DNA of 64,000 bases from Hymenobacter polaris (GCF_012927305.1 NZ_JABBGH010000002.1:1178001-1242000), one strand, 5' to 3'. Positions 50,688 through 59,573 are shown, counted from the stretch's first letter. Program-made: numbers and translations. Notes: a model not told the origin generated them from the letters alone.

Positions 50688-52958
50688 ATGTCCTCCGTTG
50701 CCACTGCCCCTGCCGATTCGCTCACCACTGCCCGCCAGGCGCTGAAGCGCTTTTACGGCTACGATAACTTCCGCCCCATGCAGGGCGACATTATCCAGAG
50801 CATCCTGGGTGGGCACGATACCATCGTGCTCATGCCTACCGGCGGCGGTAAGAGCGTGTGCTTTCAGATTCCGGCCGTGGTGAGCCAGGGCGTGTGCGTG
50901 GTGGTGTCGCCGCTTATTGCCCTGATGAAAGACCAGGTAGAGGCCTTGAAAGCCAACGGTATTCCGGCCGCCTACCTCAACAGCAGCGTGACGCAGACCG
51001 AAAGCCAGGATGTGGGCCGCGCCGCCCTCAGCGGCCACCTCAAGCTGCTCTACGTGAGCCCCGAAAAGCTGGTGGGCGAGGGCTTTTTGCAGTTCCTGAA
51101 GCGGGTCAATATAAGTCTCTTCGCCATCGACGAGGCGCACTGCATTTCGAGCTGGGGCCACGACTTCCGGCCCGAGTACACGCAGCTGGGCACGCTGCGC
51201 CAGCACTTCCCCAGCACGCCCATCATCGCCCTCACGGCCACGGCCGACCGGCTGACGCAGCGCGACATCCGCACCCAGCTCAACCTGCACGACCCTAGGG
51301 TCTTTTTGTCGAGCTTCGACCGGCCCAACATCAACCTGCTGGTGCGGCCGGGTCAGGACCGCCTCAACGGCATCCTGGACTTTATCGGCCGGCGGCCTAC
51401 CGAGGCGGGCATCATCTACTGCCTCTCGCGCAAAACTTGCGAAACCGTGGCCCAAAAGCTCCAGCAGAAGGGTATCAAGGCCGGGCACTATCACGCCGGC
51501 ATGACGCCCAACCAGCGCGGCAGCGTGCAGGAGAAGTTTTTGCAGGACGACTTGCAGGTCATCGTGGCCACCATCGCCTTCGGCATGGGCATCGATAAGA
51601 GCAACGTGCGCTGGGTGATTCACTACAACCTGCCCAAAAACATCGAGGGCTACTACCAGGAAATTGGCCGCGCCGGCCGCGACGGGGCGCCCGCCACGGC
51701 GCTGCTCTTCTACAGCTTCGCCGACGTGATGCAGATGCGCGAGATGGTAACCAAGGACGTGCCCCCGCGCCAGGCCCAGCTCAACCAAGCCAAGCTCGAG
51801 CGCATGCAGCAGTTTGCCGAGGCCGCCAGCTGCCGCCGCCGCATCCTGCTGCACTACTTCTCCGAGGACCTGGGCCACGACTGCGGCAACTGCGACATCT
51901 GCCGCAACCCGCCCACCACCTTCGACGGCATCCTGCTGGCCCAGAAGGCGCTGAGTGCCAGCGTGCGCACCCAGCAGCGCGTGAGCATCAACCTGCTCAT
52001 CGACATCCTGCGCGGGATGCGCAACCAGGCGGTGCTCAGCCACGGCTACGACCAGATAAAAACCTACGGCGCCGGCCAGGACCTGCCCTACCTCGACTGG
52101 TACAGCTACGTGCACCAGATGCTCAACGACGGCCTGTTTTACATCGCCTACGAAGAAGGCTATTCGCTGAAAATTACCGAGCGCGGCCAGCAGGTGCTCA
52201 AGGGCCAGCTGCCGGTGATGCTCAAGAAGTTCCAGCCCACCGAGAAGGCCGAGAAGCAAACCCGCGCCACCAAAAAAGCCGCGGCCGAAGCGGCCGCCGC
52301 CACCGGCTCGCCCGAGGCCCGCTTGTTTGAGCGCCTGCGCCAGCTGCGCAAAACCATTGCCGACGAGCAGGGCATGCCGCCCTACGTGGTATTCTCGGAC
52401 GCCACCTTGCAGGAGATGGCCCGCGAGCAGCCCACCAGCCGGGTGGCCATGCTGGCCGTGTCGGGCGTGGGCATGAAGAAGTTTGAAACCTACGGCGAGG
52501 CCTTCATCAAGGCCATTATCCAGCACGGCCCCCCTAGGCCCGTGCCCGCCCTGGACGATACGCCCGCCGTGCCGCCCTTCACCGACGACGAGCCCCTAGG
52601 GCCACCCGCTCCGCGCGCCACCGCACCCAAAGCCCCCGCTAGCGAGCGCGACGTGAACGGCACCGAGGAAACGACCTTTCAGCTGCACCGCCAGGGCCTA
52701 AGCCCCGAGCAGATTGCCGAGCAGCGGGGCCTGACCGTGAGCACCATCAAGAGCCACCTCGAGCGCGGCTACGCCAAGGGCCTCGACCTGCGCCTCCAGG
52801 ACTTTCTGAGCGACTCGGACCTGGCCGAAATCGCCGCCGCCCGCGCCCAGCTCGGCGGCGCCCCCGGCCTGCGCGACCTCTTCGACCACCTGCGCGAGAA
52901 ATACGACTACTTCCAGCTGCGCCTGGCCGGGGTGAAGGCGCAGCGGCAGGGACGGTAA
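50688..52958 (+). CDS. recQ: ATP-dependent DNA helicase RecQ
   Basis: 756 residues. Superfamily 2 helicase core (Walker A MPTGGGKSVCFQIPA, DEAH box in IDEAHCISSWGHDFRPEY, motif VI QEIGRAGRDG), RecQ zinc-binding cluster (SCRRR, DCGNCDIC), winged-helix RQC, HRDC domain at about 545-620 (RLFERLRQLRKTIADEQGMP), and a C-terminal helix-turn-helix extension (LHRQGLSPEQIAEQRGLTVSTIKSHLERG). It unwinds recombination intermediates and stalled forks. Longer than E. coli RecQ (about 610), with the extra C-terminal module usual in Bacteroidota. Confidence 0.95.
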   Translation: MSSVATAPADSLTTARQALKRFYGYDNFRPMQGDIIQSILGGHDTIVLMPTGGGKSVCFQIPAVVSQGVCVVVSPLIALMKDQVEALKANGIPAAYLNSSVTQTESQDVGRAALSGHLKLLYVSPEKLVGEGFLQFLKRVNISLFAIDEAHCISSWGHDFRPEYTQLGTLRQHFPSTPIIALTATADRLTQRDIRTQLNLHDPRVFLSSFDRPNINLLVRPGQDRLNGILDFIGRRPTEAGIIYCLSRKTCETVAQKLQQKGIKAGHYHAGMTPNQRGSVQEKFLQDDLQVIVATIAFGMGIDKSNVRWVIHYNLPKNIEGYYQEIGRAGRDGAPATALLFYSFADVMQMREMVTKDVPPRQAQLNQAKLERMQQFAEAASCRRRILLHYFSEDLGHDCGNCDICRNPPTTFDGILLAQKALSASVRTQQRVSINLLIDILRGMRNQAVLSHGYDQIKTYGAGQDLPYLDWYSYVHQMLNDGLFYIAYEEGYSLKITERGQQVLKGQLPVMLKKFQPTEKAEKQTRATKKAAAEAAAATGSPEARLFERLRQLRKTIADEQGMPPYVVFSDATLQEMAREQPTSRVAMLAVSGVGMKKFETYGEAFIKAIIQHGPPRPVPALDDTPAVPPFTDDEPLGPPAPRATAPKAPASERDVNGTEETTFQLHRQGLSPEQIAEQRGLTVSTIKSHLERGYAKGLDLRLQDFLSDSDLAEIAAARAQLGGAPGLRDLFDHLREKYDYFQLRLAGVKAQRQGR

Positions 52959-52964
52959 GCATCA

Positions 52965-53267
52965 TCACTTGCGAAGCCAACGAGAACCGTAGAGCTTAAC
53001 AAATTCTTTGGCTTCGTACATAGTGGTTGGCATTGCGACAAAACCTACTCCGTCGACTGAAACGTGGTTATAATCAAACCCATTTTGGCTTAAGAATCGA
53101 ACTACATCCCATTGTTTAATCGCATTGCGGCGAGGAGGCCGAAACCGGTGCCACAATTCAGTAGCTGGCAAACCACACTCAGGGCAATTAGTTGAGTGTT
53201 GTCGCTCAAAGTCCATTCCTAGGCTAAAGGCCTTGCGGCACCCGAAGCATACTATCTTGTAACCCAT
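52965..53267 (-). CDS. Small zinc-ribbon protein of unknown function
   Basis: 100 residues. CFGC near the start and CPEC about 20 residues later form a likely zinc ribbon. The remainder is a mixed fold rich in aromatic residues (IKQWDVVRFLSQNGFDYNHV, TMYEAKEFVKLYGSRWL). The frame is open further upstream to 53474, overlapping the DUF433 gene on the other strand, but those residues look antisense, so ATG 53267 is used. It starts 10 bases from the divergent DUF433 gene. AT-richer than recQ and the efflux genes. Role unknown. Confidence 0.6.
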   Translation of the reverse strand: MGYKIVCFGCRKAFSLGMDFERQHSTNCPECGLPATELWHRFRPPRRNAIKQWDVVRFLSQNGFDYNHVSVDGVGFVAMPTTMYEAKEFVKLYGSRWLRK

Positions 53268-53277
53268 AACTTTTTTT

Positions 53278-53463
53278 ATGATTTCTAGCCGCATCACTGG
53301 CAGCCACGAAGTTATGCTCGGTAAACCCGTCGTGCGCAGTACGCGCCTGACGGTGGAATTGCTACTGCGTAAGATGTCGGAAGGCGCCATGGCAGCCGAC
53401 TTGCTGCGCATGTACCCGCAGCTAGAAATGGCCGACGTTGAGGCCGTAGCTGCCAAACGCTGA
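53278..53463 (+). CDS. DUF433 antitoxin-like protein (orphan)
   Basis: 61 residues matching the DUF433 helix-turn-helix family: ITGSHEVMLGKPVVRSTRLT, VELLLRKMSEGAM, DLLRMYPQLEMADVEAV. Such proteins are usually paired with a PIN-like DUF5615 gene directly downstream. Here the next gene is a convergent transporter, so no partner is visible; it ends somewhat shorter than usual family members. It may be a solitary remnant or act on a toxin elsewhere. Confidence 0.7.
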   Translation: MISSRITGSHEVMLGKPVVRSTRLTVELLLRKMSEGAMAADLLRMYPQLEMADVEAVAAKR

Positions 53464-53479
53464 TAGTACTCCACCGTCC

Positions 53480-55117
53480 CTACGCCGCGCCAGCCCCCGA
53501 TTCCTGCGCGCCGGGCTTGTTAGGCTTCATTAGGAAAACCAGGGGCATGACGCACAGGCACACGATGCTTAGCACCCAGAAAGCGTCGTCGTAGGCAATG
53601 GTGGTGGCTTGCTGCTGCACGCTGCGCAGCACCACGGCCTGCGCGTGCTGCATGGCATCGACCGCGCTGCCAGCGCCGTTGAAGACGGTGCTGCCGATTT
53701 GCTGGAGGCTGCTGGTGTAGTCGGCGTTGGTGCCCACCAGGCCGTCGATGAGGCGGCTTTGGTGGAACTGGCTGCGCCGGGCCACGATGGTTTCGATGGC
53801 CGCGATGCCGAAGCCGCCCCCCACGGTTTGGGCCAGGTTGATGAAGGTGGCGGCCTGGTTGGTTTTGGCCTTGGGCAGCCCCACGTAGGCTGCCACGTTG
53901 ATGGGCACGAACAGGAAGCCCAGCCCTAGGGCCTGAAACAGCCGCGCCTCGGCCACGGAGCGGAAATCGACCAGCGTGCTCAGCGTGTGGGCGTAGTTGA
54001 AAAACGCCAGCGAGCTGATGCCCATGCCGAGCATGATAAGCCAGCGGGCCTGCACTTTGCCCGTGAGCCAGCCCACGATAGGGAGCAGCGCAATCAGCAT
54101 CAGGCCGCCCGGGGTGATGACCAGCCCGGCATCGACGGGCCGGTAGCCCAGCAGTGTTTGCAGAAACTGCGGCAGCTGCGTGCTGCTGCCGTAGAGCAGC
54201 ACTCCCACCACGAACATGATGAGGATGGCTGAGGCAAAGGTGCGGCTGCGAAACAAGCTCAAATCCAGAATTGGGTTTTTGGCCCGCGTTTCCCAGATGA
54301 GGCCCGCCACCAGCAGCACGCCCGAGGCCACGGCCAGCCCCGTTATCAGCCCCGAGCCGAACCAGTCGTTGCGCTCGCCCCGGCTTAGCACGAATTGCAG
54401 CGAGCTGAGCCCTAGGGCTAATAAGCCCAGGCCCAGCACGTCCACGCGCAGGCCCTTGGCCCAGGCGGCGGCCTTGGCCTTTACCAGCTCGGGCGGGTCG
54501 CGTACAAGCACCGTGGTCATGAAGGCGGCGAAGAAGGCCACCGGCACGTTCACGAAGAACACCCAGTGCCAGCTGTAGGTATCGACCAGCCAGCCGCAGA
54601 GCAGCGGCCCGATGGTGGGCGCCACCACGGTAGCCACCCCAAACAGCGCAAACGCCTGCCCCCGCTGCGAATCGGGAAAGGAGTCCTTCAAAATGGCCTG
54701 CGCCATCGTCGGAATGACGCCCCCGCATAGCCCCTGGCACACCCTGAAAACCAGCAGCATGGTGAGCGACGACGAGAGCCCGCACAGCAGCGACGAGATG
54801 CCATACAGCACCAGCGCCCCCGCAAACAGCCGCGTGCGCCCGATGGCCGTGGCAAGGAAGCCCGCTAGCGGCAGCATCACGGCCTCGGCCAGCAGCAGCG
54901 AGGTAATCACCCACGTCACATCATCCTGCGAGGCCCCCAGGCTGCCCCCGATGTGCTGCAAGGCCACCGACACGCTGGAATTGTCGAGCACGTCCATAAA
55001 CGTGCCGAGGGCCACGGTCACGGCAATCAGCCATTTCAGGCTGCCGGCCCCCTTGTCGGCGGCCGCAGGCTTCGCTGACGCTGACCTTTGATTGGCGCGG
55101 GCTTTGGTTGCAGACAT
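53480..55117 (-). CDS. emrB: EmrB/QacA-type drug:proton antiporter (MFS DHA2)
   Basis: 545 residues with 14 predicted membrane helices. DHA2 landmarks are MDVLDNSSVSVALQHIGGSL in helix 1, the antiporter motif GPLLCGWLVDTYSWHWVFFV, and the Pro/Gly-rich helices after it. It exports hydrophobic compounds with the EmrA adaptor and TolC channel encoded just upstream. The start ATG at 55117 fits the cytoplasmic basic N-terminus before helix 1. Last gene of the efflux cluster, separated from the preceding unknown gene by a hairpin repeat. Confidence 0.92.
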   Translation of the reverse strand: MSATKARANQRSASAKPAAADKGAGSLKWLIAVTVALGTFMDVLDNSSVSVALQHIGGSLGASQDDVTWVITSLLLAEAVMLPLAGFLATAIGRTRLFAGALVLYGISSLLCGLSSSLTMLLVFRVCQGLCGGVIPTMAQAILKDSFPDSQRGQAFALFGVATVVAPTIGPLLCGWLVDTYSWHWVFFVNVPVAFFAAFMTTVLVRDPPELVKAKAAAWAKGLRVDVLGLGLLALGLSSLQFVLSRGERNDWFGSGLITGLAVASGVLLVAGLIWETRAKNPILDLSLFRSRTFASAILIMFVVGVLLYGSSTQLPQFLQTLLGYRPVDAGLVITPGGLMLIALLPIVGWLTGKVQARWLIMLGMGISSLAFFNYAHTLSTLVDFRSVAEARLFQALGLGFLFVPINVAAYVGLPKAKTNQAATFINLAQTVGGGFGIAAIETIVARRSQFHQSRLIDGLVGTNADYTSSLQQIGSTVFNGAGSAVDAMQHAQAVVLRSVQQQATTIAYDDAFWVLSIVCLCVMPLVFLMKPNKPGAQESGAGAA

Positions 55118-55150
55118 AAATAGCTAATAGTAAAATAACTAGATAATAAA

Positions 55151-55244
55151 AACGTCATTCCGAGCCTGCGAGGAATCTCGCTCACGCCGCCCACCAGTCG
55201 TTCAACGGCGCGAGCGAGATTCCTCACAGGCTCGGAATGACGTT
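55151..55244. repeat. REP-like inverted repeat, family 2 (GTCATTCCGAGC type)
   Basis: AACGTCATTCCGAGCCTGCG then AGGAATCTCGCTC is inverted at the right end (GAGCGAGATTCCTC, AGGCTCGGAATGACGTT). It has a different arm sequence from the six family 1 copies but the same size and intergenic placement. It lies between the emrB start and the unknown gene at 55269. Confidence 0.9.
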
Positions 55245-55268
55245 TGGGAGAAATGGCCGCCAAGGGCC

Positions 55269-55895
55269 CTAGGGCTGCTGGCGCGGCGCGGGCGGAGCCA
55301 CATGCAGCTGGGTGCGGGCCAGGCCTAGGGCCTCCTGGTAGTGCCGCACGAAGTCGTGCAGAATCTCTTCCTGCGTGATGCTGTCGAGCGCCCGGCCCTC
55401 GCGCCAGGTGCTGAGCACCTCGATGGTTTTGGTGCGCGCCGGCTCTTTATCGTCCTTCTTGTCGTCGCCTTCGCCGTCGTCATCTTTTGCCTCGTCGCCT
55501 TTGTCGTCTTCATCCCCTGCGGATTTTTCGGGCTGGCCCTGCTCCTTTTGTATGGCCTCGGCCAGCTTGTTTTCCTCAAACCAGCAGTGGATGTAGGGCG
55601 TCACAGCTTCAATGCGCACCTCGGCCACCACGGCGTACTGAAACTCCACCTCGCTAGTTAGCTTGTTGACAATCAAGTACACGCGCTCGGGCTCCTGCCC
55701 TGCCTCGGCGGTTCTGCCATGCTTGCCTAGGGCCTGGGCCGCCGCTTGCAGGGCCGGCAGGGCGGTGTTTTTGTAGAAGTCCGTCTGGCGGCCCAGGTTA
55801 TCGGTAAAGGCCTGGTCTTCTTTTTCAATCGTGCCAAATACGTTGTCGAGTTCGGCTTGCCAATTGCCGGGGGGCGGGGTGGGGGCGTTATCCAT
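55269..55895 (-). CDS. Unidentified acidic protein inside the efflux cluster
   Basis: 208 residues, soluble. N-terminal half is helical (LDNVFGTIEKEDQAFTDNLG, ALQAAAQALGKHG) with a central beta segment (VEFQYAVVAEVRIEAVTPYI). Residues about 120-150 are a very acidic Asp/Glu/Lys linker, followed by a helical end containing ITQEEILHDFVRHYQEALGL. I recognise no family. It lies between emrA and emrB on the same strand with REP-like repeats on both sides, so co-transcription is possible but may be interrupted. Confidence 0.65.
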   Translation of the reverse strand: MDNAPTPPPGNWQAELDNVFGTIEKEDQAFTDNLGRQTDFYKNTALPALQAAAQALGKHGRTAEAGQEPERVYLIVNKLTSEVEFQYAVVAEVRIEAVTPYIHCWFEENKLAEAIQKEQGQPEKSAGDEDDKGDEAKDDDGEGDDKKDDKEPARTKTIEVLSTWREGRALDSITQEEILHDFVRHYQEALGLARTQLHVAPPAPRQQP

Positions 55896-55925
55896 GTGGG
55901 GGAGGCTACTGTGTTATTTCAGGTG

Positions 55926-56019
55926 GTCATGCTGAGCGAAGTTGAAGCATCTCTACCGCGTCGTTGAACGACAGTCGGACGACGCGGCAGAGATGCTTCG
56001 ACTTCGCTCAGCATGACGT
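55926..56019. repeat. REP-like inverted repeat, family 1, copy 6
   Basis: GTCATGCTGAGCGAAGTTGA then AGCATCTCTACCGCGTCGT is inverted as ACGCGGCAGAGATGCTTCGA then CTTCGCTCAGCATGAC. The centre is GC-rich and itself partly palindromic. It lies between the emrA stop and the unknown gene at 55269. Confidence 0.85.
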
Positions 56020-56041
56020 TTTTTTATCCGGATTCTGCTTG

Positions 56042-57388
56042 CTACTTCACCGGGCCCACCGTGCGGCGGGCGGGGCGGTCGGTTACCTGGGGCAGGGCTT
56101 CGCGGTGGGCCCGCTCGATGTCCTGTTGAGTAGGTGCCACGGTAATATCCACTTCGGGCACCACCGACATGCCGGGCGCGAGCAGCGATAAATCGGGCTG
56201 GCCATCGAACACAATCTTCACCGGAATGCGCTGCACCACCTTCACGTAATTGCCGGTGGCATTTTCGGCGGGCAGCAGGCTGAAGCGGGCGCCGGTGCCC
56301 CGCTGGAAGCTCTCGACCCGGCCCCGAAACTGCTTGCCGGGGTAGGCATCCACGGCGAGCAGCGCCGGCTGGCCCACGCGCATGTTGGTCAGCTGGGTTT
56401 CCTTGAAGTTGGCCGTTACCCACAGTTGGCCGTAGGCGATGAGCAGCAATTGCTGGCCCACGGCCACTGTTTGGCCTTCGTCCACGGCCTTGCTGGTGAT
56501 GCGGCCGGGCTCGGAGGCGTAGACCTTGGTGTAGGAAAGCTGCAACGCCGCCTGGTCGGCGGCAGCTTGGGCCTCGCCAATCTGCGCCTCCGTTACGCTG
56601 ATTTGCTCGGTGGCCTGGCGGTAGTCGTTCTGGGCCTGGGTGACCACGGCGGCGGCCTGCCGGGCCTGGGCCAGCGCCGTTTGGGTGCGGCGGTGGGCGG
56701 CGTCGGCCTGGGCGGTGGCGCTGCGGGCGGTGGTGGCGGCCTGGTCGTAGCGCTGGCGCGATACGGCATCGGTTTTATACAATTCGGCGTAGCGCTGCTC
56801 GTCGCGCACGGCGTTGGCGGCCTGGGCATCGGTGGCGGTGGCCTCGGCCTGGGTTTGAGCCAGCGTAGCTTCGGCGGCGGCCAGCTGGGCCTGCTGCTGG
56901 GCAATGACGCTGCGCCGGGCCTCGGCGGCCTTGCGCGAGGTATTGCGCTGGGCCTCGGCGCTCACCACCGCGGCTTGGGCCTGGGCCAGCCGGGCCCGGT
57001 AGTCGCGTGGGTCCAGCTCCAGCAGCAGCTGGCCGGCTTTCACCTGCTGGTTATCGCGCACGTACACCTTTAGCACTTGCCCCGCCGCCCTAGGGCTGAC
57101 GCGCACCGCGTGGCCCTCCACGAAGGCGTCGTCGGTGGTTTCGTGGTGGTTGGAGTAGATGAGCTTGCTGATGCCCCACCACGCCACCAGCAGCAGGACC
57201 AGCCCAGCCACGATGAAAAACCAGCCTTGGCGGTAGAAGGGCTTATGGGTGGTGTCGGCCGGGTCGTCTTTGGCCTGCGGCACGGTGCGCCGGCCCGCGC
57301 CCGGCCGCTGGTCGGGCGCGTCGGAGGGGTCGGCTACGCGCCGCCGGGCGGGGTCGTGCGTGGCGGCGGGGGAGGAGGTAGTGGGCAT
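56042..57388 (-). CDS. emrA: EmrA/HlyD-family membrane fusion protein
   Basis: 448 residues. Cytoplasmic N-terminus, one membrane helix (GWFFIVAGLVLLLVAWWGI, about 55-75), then a biotinyl-lipoyl half-motif (GHAVRVSPRAAGQVLKVYV, QVKAGQLLLELDPRDYRA), a long coiled-coil hairpin rich in Ala/Gln, the second lipoyl half and a beta-barrel (LWVTANFKETQLTNMRVGQ). It bridges EmrB in the inner membrane to the TolC-like channel encoded 43 bases upstream. Start ATG 57388 gives the usual short cytoplasmic tail. Confidence 0.92.
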   Translation of the reverse strand: MPTTSSPAATHDPARRRVADPSDAPDQRPGAGRRTVPQAKDDPADTTHKPFYRQGWFFIVAGLVLLLVAWWGISKLIYSNHHETTDDAFVEGHAVRVSPRAAGQVLKVYVRDNQQVKAGQLLLELDPRDYRARLAQAQAAVVSAEAQRNTSRKAAEARRSVIAQQQAQLAAAEATLAQTQAEATATDAQAANAVRDEQRYAELYKTDAVSRQRYDQAATTARSATAQADAAHRRTQTALAQARQAAAVVTQAQNDYRQATEQISVTEAQIGEAQAAADQAALQLSYTKVYASEPGRITSKAVDEGQTVAVGQQLLLIAYGQLWVTANFKETQLTNMRVGQPALLAVDAYPGKQFRGRVESFQRGTGARFSLLPAENATGNYVKVVQRIPVKIVFDGQPDLSLLAPGMSVVPEVDITVAPTQQDIERAHREALPQVTDRPARRTVGPVK

Positions 57389-57431
57389 AGCAGGTTGCTT
57401 CGGGCTTCTTGAAAACGACTAGCCGGCGAAC

Positions 57432-59243
57432 TCACAGCGTGAACTGCTGGGCGGCGCCCGTGGCCGCCGCGTAGTTGAGGCGGGCGCCGCCGTACTGCGC
57501 CAGCGCCTGCACGCGCAGGGCGCGGGCATTGGCCAGGCCGGCCTGAGCTTGCAGCACCTCCAGGTTGTCGGCTACGCCGGCCCGGAAGCGTTGGGTGGCC
57601 AGGGCCAGCTCGCGGCCGGCCAGGTCCAGCTGCTCGTCGGCCGAGCGCACTTGCTCCAGGGCCAGGTTCCAGGCCAGCAGGGCGTTGCGCACATCCTGCT
57701 CTACCTGGCCGCGGGTGTTGCCCAGCTCCAGCTCGGCCTGGCGCTCCTGGCTGCGAGCCTGGTTTTCGCGCCCCCGGATGTAGCCCCCGTCGAAAACGGG
57801 CACGCTCAGCGTGACGCCGTAGGTACGGGTGGCGTGCTCGTTTTGCCAGGGCGTGCTGGCCGAAGCCCCGTAGTCGGCCGCCGCCGCAATAACCGGAATG
57901 CGCGCCGCCGCCCGCGAGCGGCGGTCGAGGGCGCGTTGGGCGATGGTTTGCTCGGCCAGGCGGGCTTCCACGCGGGCGCTTTGGGCGGCGGGCAGGGCCT
58001 CGGCCACGGTGGGCACCAACTCGGGGCGCAGCCCTAGGGTATCTACCAGCTGGGTAGCGCTGCCTTGGGGCAGGCCAATGGCGCGCTCCAAGTCGAGCCG
58101 GTCTTGGGCGAAGGCGGCTTCGGCCTGCACCACGCGCAGGCGCTGCTGGCTGGCGCGGGTGGCGGCCCGCACCACGTCGATGCCGTTGGCCACGCCCGCG
58201 TCGCGCTGCTGCTGGGCCAGGCGGCGCAGGGCCTCGGCCAGGGCCAGGTCGGCGCGGGCGGCGCGCACGTCGAGGCTGCCGCGCTGGGCGTTGAGGTAGG
58301 CCAGGGCCACGAAGGTGGCTACCTGCTCGCGGGCCAGCAGCGTGCCCAATTCGGCCACCTGCACGGCCGCGGTGCTGCTCTTGAGCTGGCGCAGGCTGGC
58401 AATGTCGAGCAGCGCCTGCGAGAAGTACAGACGGGCATCAAACGTATTAAATGGCCCCACAAACGACGGAATGCCGGGCGTGGCGGCCCCCCCGCCCCCG
58501 GTGCCGCCACCCATGCCGCCAGTACCGCCGTTACCCATGCTGCTCTGGTCGCTGCCCGACGTGAGGCCTAAGGCGGCCAGGTTGAGGGTGCGGTTTTGCT
58601 GGTAGGCCATGCCTGAGAGGTTGGGCAGGATGAACGAGCGTACCTGCTGGCGCAGGGCCCGCGCCTGGTTGGCGCGCTCGGCGGCCAGCAGCGTGGTCAG
58701 GTTGTTGTCGATGCCGAGCTTAATGGCTTCGGGTAGGCTGAGAGTGGCCGGGGCCTGAGCCACGGTGCGGGCCGCGCCGGTGGGCGTGGGCACATTGCCG
58801 CCGTACTGCACGCGGCCGCCCACCGGCGCCTGCGGGGTGCTGCTGCCGCTGGGCTCGCCTACGGTGCCCTGGCCGCCGGGGGCCGGGGCGCTGCCGCCCG
58901 CCGTCTCGCCGGCTTGGCCCGGCTGGCTGCCGGGGCCCACCAGCGGCTGGGGCTGGCTTACCCGGCCGGGCTGGCCGCCACCCGGCTGCTGTTGCAGCTG
59001 CTGCTGGCTGGCATCTTGCTGCATTTGCTGGCGGCGCTGCTGCAACTGCTGCATCTGCGGCTGGCCCACGGGCGGCCCGCCGATGCCCGCCTGGCTGCCG
59101 CTGGCGGCGGGCTGGGGCCGGGTGGCCGGCGTGGCGCCGGGCGCCGCGCCTTGGGCATAGGCGGCACCGGTGGCCAGCAACACGCCCAGCCCTGCGCAAA
59201 CCGCCCGGCAAGTGGTAGAAGGTAGCGTATACGTTTTTCGCAT
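57432..59243 (-). CDS. TolC-family outer-membrane efflux protein
   Basis: 603 residues. Signal peptide (CAGLGVLLATGAAYAQ), then an unusual 130-residue Gln/Gly/Pro/Ala-rich low-complexity region (QQRRQQMQQDASQQQLQQQ), then two TolC repeats of long helices and beta strands (SLPEAIKLGIDNNLTTLLAAE, GVTLSVPVFDGGYIRGRENQ, QRFRAGVADNLEVLQAQAGL). It forms the trimeric exit duct for the EmrAB pump. The Gln-rich insert is longer than in ordinary TolC proteins and could be periplasmic and disordered. First gene of the efflux cluster. Confidence 0.9.
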   Translation of the reverse strand: MRKTYTLPSTTCRAVCAGLGVLLATGAAYAQGAAPGATPATRPQPAASGSQAGIGGPPVGQPQMQQLQQRRQQMQQDASQQQLQQQPGGGQPGRVSQPQPLVGPGSQPGQAGETAGGSAPAPGGQGTVGEPSGSSTPQAPVGGRVQYGGNVPTPTGAARTVAQAPATLSLPEAIKLGIDNNLTTLLAAERANQARALRQQVRSFILPNLSGMAYQQNRTLNLAALGLTSGSDQSSMGNGGTGGMGGGTGGGGAATPGIPSFVGPFNTFDARLYFSQALLDIASLRQLKSSTAAVQVAELGTLLAREQVATFVALAYLNAQRGSLDVRAARADLALAEALRRLAQQQRDAGVANGIDVVRAATRASQQRLRVVQAEAAFAQDRLDLERAIGLPQGSATQLVDTLGLRPELVPTVAEALPAAQSARVEARLAEQTIAQRALDRRSRAAARIPVIAAAADYGASASTPWQNEHATRTYGVTLSVPVFDGGYIRGRENQARSQERQAELELGNTRGQVEQDVRNALLAWNLALEQVRSADEQLDLAGRELALATQRFRAGVADNLEVLQAQAGLANARALRVQALAQYGGARLNYAAATGAAQQFTL

Positions 59244-59539
59244 AAAAAGCCCGGCGCATTGCCAGTGCAGGTACTTAAACGCGGATTTGGCGCAGGAGGT
59301 AAGGGTGTTGTAATGAGTTCATTAAGTGTTCATGTTGTAGTGGCGCCTAGAATACTTAAAGAGGCGTTGGGAGCCCCTGCGGCCTTAGGGGTCGCTCGCG
59401 CTCATAAAGCCAAGCAAGCCACTAAAAAAATCGACTAACTGCCCAGCTTCAATTTCGCCAGCAGTGCCAACGGCAGTAAGAAAATATTTTGCCGTCCGCG
59501 TTTAGCTTAACTACTCCCGGCTACTAGCCCCGCACCCAC
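59244..59539. other. Non-coding gap upstream of the efflux cluster
   Basis: No credible gene. It should contain the promoter of the efflux genes. No operator-like palindrome or regulator gene was seen next to it. Confidence 0.5.
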
Positions 59540-59573
59540 AAAAACAGCCGCCCCAAACGGAGCGGCTGCTTTG
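59540..59573 (-). terminator. Rho-independent terminator after poxB
   Basis: On the minus strand AGCAGCCGCTCC pairs with GGGGCGGCTG around GTTT and is followed by TTTTTGT. It lies about 22 bases after the poxB stop codon. Confidence 0.8.

Noticed and set aside
50652..52526. A 624-codon open frame on the minus strand opposite recQ
   Set aside because: recQ has complete helicase, zinc and HRDC motifs. The antisense frame is a by-product of GC-rich third codon positions and reads as Val/Gly/His-rich low-complexity sequence.
53480..54914. A second long minus-strand frame within the emrB gene
   Set aside because: It is a shifted frame of emrB with Arg/His/Gly-rich residues and no membrane segments, while the main frame has clear DHA2 motifs.
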